Shown here: in pieces, positions 55,939 through 64,000 of the stretch
Layout: every line of letters starts with the position of its first letter
Position numbering within the stretch: position 1 is the stretch's first letter
NCBI GenBank assembly: GCA_013115125.1
Contig: JABANN010000125.1
Span: forward strand, 1-64,000
Direction of reading: 5' to 3'
Origin: Perkinsus olseni
Taxonomy: Eukaryota > Perkinsozoa > Perkinsida
Length of the DNA: 64,000 nt
The notes under the pieces: generated by a model
Told to the model about the DNA's origin: nothing
The model's database searches: none
Seen by the model: the letters and a program-made list of their open reading frames with translations, nothing else
Position numbers and translations under genes: made by a program

Positions 55939-57639
55939 TTGCTACAGTTCTCTTGGTGTATTCGACGTAATTCTCTATTGGACATGTTGCTCTACATCTG
56001 CCGAGTATGGTAATGAATCCGATTTAATCAGATCTTCGTTGATTATCGACTGGAGCAGTCGTCTTTCTATTCGGTTCATCCCATTATTTATCTATTGTCG
56101 GCTAGCTGTTCGACGGTGACACTAATGCCTCCACGGTCATCCGTGTTCCCATGTTGATTCCAATTCTGTTCACGGAGTGTACGTGGCCTAATTCGGCTGG
56201 AGCTATTTTGTTGTACATGCCGTTGTTAGAGCCCGTATAAGTCTCCGTGATGCTTTAGTTTCGTGATGGTTGGCAAGTCTCTGAAACTCGCTCCAACGCG
56301 AAGGTCTGTATAACATTCTTCGGCGCACAGCGCGAGGATTTCTCCTTATCTCCCGAGCGATTTGCGCTGAATGGGAGTTTGAAGGATCTAACTCATAACT
56401 TCTCGAGAGTCGCGAATTCCGCTGGAGGGAAACCCATAGACGCTGAGGTTGGGAGAGGCATACGCGAAACCAGAACCCGAGAGAGGGGACACCAGGTGTC
56501 CGACACCTCCTCGAGACCGGATTCGCGAATGCAGACCCGGGAGTAGCTAGGGTAAGGAGATTACGTCAAGACCATGAAACTCCAAAACCCCGAGCCACTC
56601 CGGGCCCCCCAACGTCAAGGGAATGGGAGGGATGGGAAAGAGCTATAACACTTCTTTGCACATTCACCAACGCCTCCATATATTACGCCACGACTAGCTC
56701 ACTAGCCAGTCATCGGGTGCCACAGCCCGCACAAACTTTCGCGCTCGCCCGAGCCGCACACACAAGCGTGAACCTACTCACTTAGAACCACAGCTAGAGG
56801 TTTCCCCCACAAGAAATCGTTCCGCATTTCTCTACGATAGAAATCGCCTTCCCGAGTGTAGTTCCACTGGGTTGGTCGTGTGGAGAGAGTGTGAATGGTA
56901 GCCTACCATTCACACTCTCTCCACACCATTGGTAGGGGAGGCTATCGAAGGGATGAAACCATCAGGGAAGTCTTTTCACGATTTTTTTCATCTCGGACCA
57001 TCGCAAGCACGTATGGAGGCTTGTCTTTCCGAACTTACCCGCCTGGGACAATTCTTCGCTGATGCTGATGGGGCAATGACGATGTCGGCCAGCCGATGAT
57101 GCAACTGACTCCGCCTGGGGGCCCCCCTAGGCGATTTCCTCATTGCCAGCACGCTGGTGGCCAACGAGAACTGATTGGCCTACTCAGGCGCGTGCTCGGA
57201 TGGCTTGAGGGCGGCACCCTCAGGCCGCAAACTAACTCGTGGTTGGATAGATTTCGGCAGAACCTCGCAGTGAGTTGATTGCCCGTAGGATGATATGAAA
57301 AGCCTAATAGTCCGAAGACCTATCCGAGTGCTTTTTGTTTCCGGGTGTCGACCCGCGGAAGATTAGTCGGGTACCGTGTCCGAGTGGCGAATTCTCACAA
57401 CTTATTTAGTTTTTTGGTGCTCTTTATTTGGTACCGATTTAGAGCACCCCGTCGCGGGGCGCCCCGAAACTGATCGAGTAGTGCGCATTATTCCATCATA
57501 TTCCACCAGCGAGTTCATCGCACACCACGACACTTCGGAGCAGGGCGATGTAAACGGCTCACGACTCCAATTTCGGCTTCACCTAGGATTGTTGCATCAA
57601 ACAGACTTCGGGCTTAGTTCAGCTGTCATTCCAGTTTGA
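55939..57639. other. Non-coding flank with palindrome
   Basis: No supported gene. It holds the 49-bp palindrome at 56878-56926 and GC-rich stretches around 56600 and 57430-57460. A frame at 57376-57639 looks secretory (a hydrophobic start) but begins with GTG, has no ATG, and its homologous DNA at 63290-63390 is frame-broken. Confidence 0.45.
56878..56926. repeat. Perfect 49-bp palindrome (24-bp arms, 1-base centre)
   Basis: Left arm 56878-56901 and right arm 56903-56926 are exact reverse complements; C at 56902 is the centre. Each arm begins GTGTGGAGAGAG. With no loop it can extrude as a cruciform. The next 15 bp partly repeat the arm's inner end (ATTGGTAGG). Confidence 0.93.
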
Positions 57640-59050
57640 TATAGATGACAGTCCTCTGAATGAAACGTGGTAGCCGTACGGTCGAGAAAATCTTATGCGT
57701 AGGCCTCCGTTTCCTGACTTGCATGTGGTGCAAGGCTCCTTCGGCCCCGAAGCTGTGGGGTGCGCCATTGCCGGAGATCTCAAGACTCTGGGATGCTGCT
57801 CAGTCTTTCAGAGCGACCGTGCACACAAGAACGTGACATTTTGAGACATTGTCAGCATACCAAATTACCATGGCCGGCCAGTTAATGTGACATCAATGAT
57901 GTAAACGTGCTCCCTACATGGTTGTAGAACATGGTTGTCCCTCCCTCGGGAGGGCATTAAAGCCAAGGTAACCACTCGCAGTCTCTCCATCGAGAGCTGA
58001 TTCGAGATCCCCGATAAAACTCGCGTTCACTGAGATTTTTACCTGACTCTTAGCACAAGTCGGAGAAGCTGGAAGATGCTCGAGGGATTGAGAGATATCT
58101 CATTGAGTCAAAAAGTTAAAGGCGAGAGCGCAGTCATGCCCTTCTGAGCGAAGCTTCAGAACTTGTTGACTCTTACAATAGTCAATCTGTCAGGATGATT
58201 GAAGCCATCAGCCGCTCGCAACCACAATGTCATCTACAACATACAACAGATCTGGCAACAGTATTTGCAGTTGCAGATGAGAGTTGAGCGGGCCAGCACT
58301 CGAGGAGGGCCAACCGAAGGGAGCCGATGCCTGGCCCCCCCCTGCCAGAGCAATTGTTCAAAGAATGATGGGATGACAAACGAATGAATGAAATGATCTG
58401 TTGAGATCGCCACGACTATGCTAACGCCTTAGACTTTGCTGGTGGTTAGGTTGAATAGTCCGGCGAAACACCATCAACTAATACGGGCATGAGCATACGC
58501 ATTTACGTCCTTCAATAATACATTTACACTGCGGCTCGCAACCTCCACTCTCTATTATGCAGTACTGCATTTGGCAGAATGGTTTGGCGCTCCCGAGCGT
58601 AGGAGAGGGGGCAAGGAACCACTCGGCGCTACACAACAGGGTGAACGGGACGATGCCGATCAGCAGGTGATAGAATTGAGCCATCAGCAATGGCCAGTAT
58701 CAATGACTGAACAACCATACAATTCTAGCCTCAGAAAAGTTAATACCATCTTTGAAACAAATCGAAAACTCTCCTCAGCGAGACTTTCACGGCAACCTCG
58801 GGCTTTCGTGCGTGCTCATCAACCGGAGTGTCACACTTAGTGGTTACGTATTGTGTCAGATCAGACCGACTCATTTTGAGTGCATCAGTATGGACTTAGC
58901 TTTCCTAGTCACCGCTATCTAGGCTGAGCGGCTGACGAGATCTATTCTCGCATAGTTGGTGATAGTTGCGCTGTCTCTCAACCAACTATTGCTTCTTACC
59001 CATTTGCACGCATACGCAGACGACTCTCTGTGTCTCGCGAAGCGACAGTG
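57640..59050. repeat. Segmental duplication unit around family copy 3
   Basis: Homologous to 61120-62540 (same orientation) and in part to 63550-64000. Shared blocks: GATGACAGT with CACGTGGTAGCCGTACG; GTGACATTTYGAGA; CCTCGGGAGG; GAGAGATATCTCATTGAGTC; AGGAGGGCCAACCGAAGGGA with GCCGATGCCTGGC; ACACCATCAACTAATACGGG; and, 5' of the gene, CAACCGGAGTGTCACA and TAGTTACGTATTGTGTC-like DNA. Identity varies from about 70 to 95% along the unit. A further block at 57470-57570 matches 63290-63390 only. Confidence 0.8.
58478..58684 (-). CDS. Small secreted eight-cysteine protein, family copy 3
   Basis: Single exon, 68 codons, start 58684. Signal peptide MAQFYHLLIGIVPFTLLCSA with predicted cleavage before Glu. 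The mature region EWFLAPSPTLGSAKP leads to C-x4-C-x6-C-EPQ-C-x-C-x6-C-x-C-x-C-P-Y. Compared with copies 1-2 the second gap is longer and the third shorter, so total length stays constant. It sits inside a duplicated unit shared with copies 4 and 5. Confidence 0.82.
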   Translation of the reverse strand: MAQFYHLLIGIVPFTLLCSAEWFLAPSPTLGSAKPFCQMQYCIIESGGCEPQCKCIIEGRKCVCSCPY

Positions 59051-61119
59051 TCGCTGCGACACGGACACGGATACGGACCCCAGATTGAGAACTCAGTTGA
59101 CAGAGTCAGAGGCTGCGACGCAGCTATGCACAGCTTGAGAACTAGTCTTCCTGCTGCGGCCGGGCACGTCCAGCAGGTTGTTATGCCGTCGAATACTTAA
59201 CCTCGGATTTGACAGGTTTGAGCGGCTCAAATTGAGCCACCTTACAGCAGTTGGCTGCCTCGCGGATCCGATGAGCGGTGAATCGTACATCGCTTTAGTA
59301 CATTCCAATTACGAGTTTCAAAGACTTTACCCCCGTCAGTTCCTCGCTCAGCGACTGCTTCAGGCGGGGAAAGTAATCAACGCCGTTAGAGCGGGTTTAC
59401 AGAGTGCTGTCGTATCTCCAAGGCTTCCGTCTCCCGAATTGAGCTACATTCTCGGGATCAGTTGCGCATGGAGGTCCTTCCGTGAGGCAGGCGCATCACA
59501 CAGAGCAGAATAGCGTGTGTAGGGTTTCATGCTGTAGGTTCGTACCTTATTCACAGTTTGAATTTCAAGTAAGGTTTCGTGGTTCTGTTCCTACCTTCTG
59601 GCCGAGCGGAGATGATCCAGCGCAATGCGCTGCCACATAGTATATGCGCTCGGCGCATATACTACGTGGCAGCCAGATTTTTGTGAGAAGTTCCCAAATC
59701 GTTAACTGTATCTTGCCACTGATATTAGAGACACGGCGGAACAGCTGGACTGCGTGCTGTCGCCCAAGTGCCTTGAAAATGTGTACAGCAGCCTTGACAA
59801 TCTTCTGCCGATTCAAGCGAGATACATCCTTGCAATATCCTCGGAAAAGTGAGCCTGTCCCCGAAACTTAGATGATACCCCACACGAAACTTGTGTAGTG
59901 TAGAGTGGTGCAAACATTGGTCCGTGACGCGCTCGCCCAGGTGGCTAGTGACTCCTAGCTATACCTTAGCTCCGTACTGATATGGTCTGTAATCTGTCAT
60001 CGCCTGTCCGTTGTAGTGACCAGCGGCGTCAACCATTGTACGTGTGTATCTGTTAGTTTGGTGAGCGTGCTGGCTCAATTTGCCCACCCTCTGCCACCCG
60101 GGTAGTTTTACTGTCTGCATCTGGACGTGCAATCCACAGCTGTCGGTGGATGGCAGTCCGATGGCCCAGATTTGATCGGCAGGGCGGGACGAGTCGAGTT
60201 GACGAGTTTGGGGTGGGAAGCTGCGATCGGGCCTAGGTTTGCAATTCACCAGTCCCTGGGCCAGGGTAGGAAGCTATACTGGCTCACAGCAAGTCTCGCA
60301 CTCATCAGTCAAGCACTCCGCCCGCCGTTGCAACCCAGACGGCGCCACCCCGCATCTGTTTCCAGATAAGAACGGGTCAATTGATCGCTCGGCGATGAAG
60401 GCAATAGGCCTCGGAGTCATTTCAACCCTTGGACAATCGATTCCCTTTCTGTATGGTCCATTAGCCTCGCTTCATAAAAGGAAACTTTATTCTACCTAAC
60501 GCTCGTTATCCCGCCGGGCGAGCGCCTAACTTGTGAGAAAGACTCCCCCTTACAGGTGGCTTTCAACTAAAGCAAAGGCAGACGTATATCTCGGCAAAAA
60601 CTGCGATTGATGATGCCCAACCGTGGCCACCCCTCACCAGAATGAGCGGGAACTTCGAGGAAACAAATATTGAGATTGAACTCTACCTTGAAGTGAACGC
60701 CGCACTAGTCCGTTATCAACAAAGTCCGAGCGTAGTCGGGCAGAGACATGTCGATTGCCCGTAAAATATGGAGGGAGCTCGACTCGGACGACCGACTGAA
60801 TCCCTTTCGTGGCCGACTGTCGAGCGGGGTGCTCGGGAATCACCGGTGCAGAGGCAGGCAAAGGTGAGACAAAAAGGGGACGCGAGTGACGCTCGGGCAC
60901 GATGGCATCTGTTCCGCCTTATTGTTGTGAAAAATGAGGAATTTCGCTGGGAAAATCGCACCATTTGAGGTGTATTTGCGTAGATTTCTCAGCTCAAGCT
61001 GCTCGAACCATCCTCCCTGAGGATGAGTGAGCCATGGAATATCCCCCTGTCGGTCACGATGGCACCGTCACCCAGGATGGTTGCTCCACCCATACTTCGG
61101 GCGGCTCTGAGCAGTTATT
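59051..61119. other. Spacer between duplicated units, no supported gene
   Basis: Contains the imperfect palindrome at 59629-59673. Open frames at 59178-59513, 59565-59816 and 60127-60499 lack a signal peptide, domain or splice support. The 61000-61050 stretch (CTCGAACC..GATGAGTGAGCCATGGAATAT) recurs at 63219-63255. Confidence 0.45.
59629..59673. repeat. Near-perfect 45-bp palindrome
   Basis: Arms of 21 bp (59629-59649 and 59653-59673) around TCG, with one mismatched pair near the outer end. The inner arms contain GTATATGCGC / GCGCATATAC. Second of four hairpin-type elements in this 9-kb region. Confidence 0.88.
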
Positions 61120-62540
61120 CAAGTTTGATACAGATGACAGTTGTCTACATCGAGCCACGTGGTAGCCGTACGGGCGAGGAAATCTCATGCGTTTACTATT
61201 AACTTGATAGTATTAAGAGCACGCAGCAATTGTTACATGAGGAGTTTCGTGACAACGACACTTGAGGCTCCTTCTTGTCCCTTGCATGCTGTGCGACTCT
61301 TGGATGCTTTGCCGGTCTTTCGAAGCGGCCATGCACACAATAACGTGACATTTCGAGAACTCTTCAGCATGGTAGACTAGCATAGCCGGTTCGTTAATGT
61401 GGCATCAGGAATGTGAACGCACGTTTAGCGTGCTCCCTAGAACCTGGCTTTCGATCCCTCGGGAGGAGATCCAAGCCACAGTTATCGCTCCTCCTAGTTT
61501 CTCCATTATGCGTTAGTTCTCCGCTTATTCACTAAGTTCATCGCCAGACTCAGTGCAAGTCGGAGGCGCTGGGAAACGGTGAACTTCATCGGGTGAAGGA
61601 CTGAGAGATATCTCATTGAGTCAAGAAATTGAATAGCAAGCGTACAGCCATACCCTTGCGAACCCTTCCGAAACTTGTCGACTTCCTGTGTAATCAATCA
61701 GTGGGGAGGGTTCAAACTATCAGGCTCTTGCTATCACGATTACATCTACAACGTACAGCAGAATCGGCAGCAGTATTTAGTGTTGTAGATGAGCGTCGAA
61801 CGGGCCAGCACCCGAGGAGGGCCAACCGAAGGGAGCCGATGCCTGGCTCCTCCTGCCAGAGTGATTGTTCAAACAATGATGGGATAATGAATGAATAATC
61901 GGTTGAAATCACCGTAACTGGGCTGACGCCAAAGACTTAGCCGACGGTTAAGTTGAATACTAGGGCGACACACCATCAACTAATACGGGCATAAGCACAT
62001 GCATAAATGACTTACATCAATGATACATTTACACTGCGGCTCGCAACCTCCAGCGACTTCTTTGCAGAGCGAGCTCGGGCAGGGTGAGAATGTAGGGAAG
62101 GGGGGAAGGAACCTCTCAGCGCCAGATAGCAGGGTCAACATGACGGTGCCGATCAGCAGGGGATAGAAGTGGGCCATGAGCGACGGCCTGTGTTAATGAC
62201 TGGACAACTTTGCGGTTCTAGACTTGAAAGAGTAAATGCCACTCCTGCGAAACATCAAAAACCGCCCTCATCGAGACGTCCTCGGCAATCCCGGGCTCTC
62301 GTGCGTGCTTGTCAACCGGAGTGTCACAGGCTGTAGTTACGTATTGTGTCTATTCAGACCGGCGCATTTTGATTGCATTAGGGCAGAGTTAGGTTTCCTA
62401 GCAATTGCTAGTCTTAGCAGCGGACTAGAGCTACCCTAGCATAATTGGGTATAGACTACAACAAACTATAACTGAGCTACGCTGTCTCTCGATCAGCTGT
62501 GCTTCTCATTATTCGCACGCATATACAGACAACTTAAGAT
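61120..62540. repeat. Segmental duplication unit around family copy 4
   Basis: Same-orientation counterpart of 57640-59050, with indels. It keeps both gene flanks: the 3' side with TAGCCGTACGG, CCTCGGGAGG and AGGAGGGCCAACCGAAGGGA, and the 5' side with CAACCGGAGTGTCACA and TTACGTATTGTGTC. Confidence 0.8.
61980..62177 (-). CDS. Small secreted eight-cysteine protein, family copy 4
   Basis: Single exon, 65 codons. Signal peptide MAHFYPLLIGTVMLTLLSGA with predicted cleavage before Glu. The mature part ERFLPPFPTFSP leads to C-x4-C-x6-C-EPQ-C-x-C-x7-C-x-C-x-C-P-Y. Signal peptide and CEPQCKCII core are nearly identical to copy 3, while the stretch around the first two cysteines and the third loop has diverged, a pattern that hints at selection on exposed loops. 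Confidence 0.82.
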   Translation of the reverse strand: MAHFYPLLIGTVMLTLLSGAERFLPPFPTFSPCPSSLCKEVAGGCEPQCKCIIDVSHLCMCLCPY

Positions 62541-62878
62541 AGGACGATCTGCCTGCCCTGTTGGCCAGTCTTCTTTTGCTGCGATAAATCGATTGCTCGT
62601 TATATTGATATGTGTAAATCGACTCCGTTTGGTCATCATCAGCTACCTCTTCATCGTTGAATGTGCGACCCTGCCTGTGCGAAGTAGACAGTATTTGGAG
62701 GCCATAGCTAAGTACAGTCTTAAGCATAGCTAGTACGTGTATGTGTCGAAGGCTCGGTTACAAGTGCAGCCTTTCGAGAGTTATGATCGGCACATCTGCC
62801 AACCTTGTCGGCCGTTGCTCAAGTATAATCTTCTGTATCTGCCTTTGGCATTATGTTGCCAGAGCTATTGTCATCGAC

Positions 62879-62899
62879 TACCTACAGTTACTGTAGGTA
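62879..62899. repeat. Perfect 21-bp inverted repeat
   Basis: Nine-base arms (TACCTACAG / CTGTAGGTA) with a TTA centre, in non-coding DNA between duplicated units 4 and 5. Confidence 0.8.
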
Positions 62900-63720
62900 C
62901 AACACTGTAGTGCAGTATCACCGGGTCACCCGGGCACGACTCTGTGTGTCCCGAGGAGCCTCTTGACTAGTAGTTGCTGGTGGAGACCCATGAGGTAAAA
63001 GCAAGCCACCGTACACGGTGCAAGACTATTAGTTTGAGATCTGAGAAGTTCCATACAGTTGCAATTCTGAAGACGTCCGAATCATATTGAGGCGACATTG
63101 AAACTTCTTCTTTCTACTCTTCGTATGTTCCGTAGGAGTTCTTATACTGGATGATGCAGTGGCACTGTACCTCTGGCAGAGCTGTACTGCAGAATCATGC
63201 TTAGGGTTTTCAGCCCAAGCCGCTCGAACCAAGATGAGTGAGCCATGGAATATCACTCTCTGATCCGCCCTCGGCCAGGGGGGCAGAAGTTGGTGGAGGA
63301 GCGCGCATTATTCCATCATAATATTCCGCCAGTGAGGTTATCGTACAGTGTACGACGTACACGGTGGTTGGGAGCAGGGCGATGCTCACGGCTAATGGCA
63401 CGTCAGCTCACAAGCCGAGACGGGGACCAAAGTCACAGTCATCACTCGTAGTCCGCCAGACCACGCCACACTTCGAACCTGTGAGCTCCTTCCAAATGAC
63501 CGCCAGACTCTCAGCGCAAGTCAGAGAAGGTGGGAAATCCTTTGAAGATTGAGAAGATTGAGAGATAGGTCATGAAGTTGAAGGCGAGCGTGCAGCCATG
63601 CTCTTCCGAGCTTGTGGACTCTTACAATAGTCAATCTGTCAGCCTGACCGTGTCAGGGTGGTTCAAGCTGTCGGGCGCTCGCTTTTACAAAGGCATCTAC
63701 AATTTACAACAGATGCGGCA

Positions 63721-63745
63721 ACAGTATTCAGACTCTGAATACTGT
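63721..63745. repeat. Perfect 25-bp inverted repeat inserted in unit 5
   Basis: Eleven-base arms (ACAGTATTCAG / CTGAATACTGT) with an ACT centre. Units 3 and 4 have only the left side (CAGTATTT) here, so the hairpin and the following CAGAG-rich stretch of about 30 bp look like an insertion or slippage product private to unit 5. Confidence 0.8.
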
Positions 63746-63977
63746 ATTTCAGAGTACTTCTGAATTTCAGAGTTGTAGATGAGCGTCGAGCGGAACAGCA
63801 CCCGACCAAGGCCAAACGAAGGAAACCAATGTCTCGCTCCCTCTAACTCGCTGCCTCGAGTAATTGGTCAAAGAGTGATAAAATAATAATGGATGAATGA
63901 TTGGTTCGAATCTCCATGATTATGTTAACACCCCAGAATTTGCGGTACTCTTGAATAGTCCGGCGAGACACCATGAA

Positions 63978-64000
63978 CTAATACGGGCATGAGCACACGC
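63978..64000 (-). CDS. Small secreted eight-cysteine protein, family copy 5 (partial, C-terminus only)
   Basis: The last 23 bases read on the minus strand as V-C-S-C-P-Y and stop, identical to the end of copy 3, and the 3' flank is that of copies 3 and 4. The rest of the gene lies beyond the window. Confidence 0.75.

Larger units (their letters stand above)
63210..64000. repeat. Segmental duplication unit around family copy 5 (cut by window end)
   Basis: Shares GATGAGTGAGCCATGGAATAT with 61021-61041, the GCGCATTATTCCATCAT block with 57481-57497, and from about 63550 onward the same 3' flank as copies 3 and 4 (GACTCTTACAATAGTCAATC with TGTCAG, GATGAGCGTCGA, ATAGTCCGGCGA). It continues past the window. 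Confidence 0.75.

Noticed and set aside
57376-57639. 87-codon frame with a secretion-like hydrophobic start
   Set aside because: It starts with GTG, has no ATG, and the homologous DNA at 63290-63390 is frame-broken, so coding is not conserved.
58199-58387. Plus-strand frame inside unit 3 with a similar frame at 61629-61898 in unit 4 (both end near C-x-S-x-C-S)
   Set aside because: The two frames are shifted relative to each other over the shared DNA; similarity is explained by the duplicated 3' flank of the cysteine-rich genes.
59178-59513. 111-codon plus frame between duplicated units
   Set aside because: No recognised motif, no signal peptide, not repeated in the other units, no splice partners.
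1-64000. CRISPR arrays, integrases, transposases, reverse transcriptases or rRNA genes
   Set aside because: None seen; the window is eukaryotic and I found no spaced direct-repeat array or recognisable mobile-element enzyme.

Overview
The window is eukaryotic nuclear DNA with many genes on both strands. Most genes are cut by very short GT-AG introns, many of 29-60 nt, so gene models were rebuilt by joining frames across phase-consistent splice sites. The gene set (rhomboid protease, NAA40, MMTAG2-like, a fused PsuG-PsuK, TMEM260-like, BK-type potassium channel, Nup155-like, NIPA transporter, sigma-like GST) together with many lineage-specific genes fits an intron-dense protist. A Perkinsus-like alveolate is my best guess, but this is inference: no rRNA or other marker gene is present to settle it. 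Internal exon borders are approximate unless a junction is stated.

Layout. 0-6.4 kb (minus strand): rhomboid protease, NAA40 histone N-acetyltransferase, secreted histidine acid phosphatase and a small unknown gene. A dispersed sequence of about 200 bp sits just 5' of both the rhomboid and the phosphatase. 6.7-23.3 kb (plus): a possible mitochondrial protein, an MMTAG2-like SR-tailed protein, a very acidic ORF, a long alpha-solenoid-like protein with weak resemblance to the ROD/NBAS/Sec39 group, a fused pseudouridine glycosidase-kinase ending in SKL (peroxisomal signal), another possible mitochondrial protein and a RING-finger protein. 23.9-25.1 kb (minus): two tandem, diverged secreted-type paralogues of unknown family. 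26.5-31.6 kb: TMEM260-like O-mannosyltransferase and three unknown small genes. 32-37.4 kb: a BK/Slowpoke-like channel with two RCK regions. 37.7-41.6 kb (minus): GST and an intronless NIPA-type transporter. 42.2-53.5 kb (plus): an AT-hook protein, a protein carrying a tandemly duplicated module, and a Nup155-like nucleoporin.

55-64 kb differs in character. Ordinary genes give way to a cluster of tiny secreted cysteine-rich proteins (four complete, one running off the end) with eight regularly spaced cysteines and an invariant C-terminal Cys-Pro-Tyr. Three of the copies lie in segmentally duplicated units of about 1.4 kb, and the region is studded with perfect or near-perfect palindromes. This fast-evolving secreted family is the most likely undescribed system in the window.

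Functional links are few, as expected for eukaryotic chromatin. Several genes concern secretion or membranes (phosphatase, TMEM260, potassium channel, NIPA, secreted paralogues, cysteine-rich family), others nuclear structure (Nup155-like, AT-hook, NAA40, MMTAG2-like).
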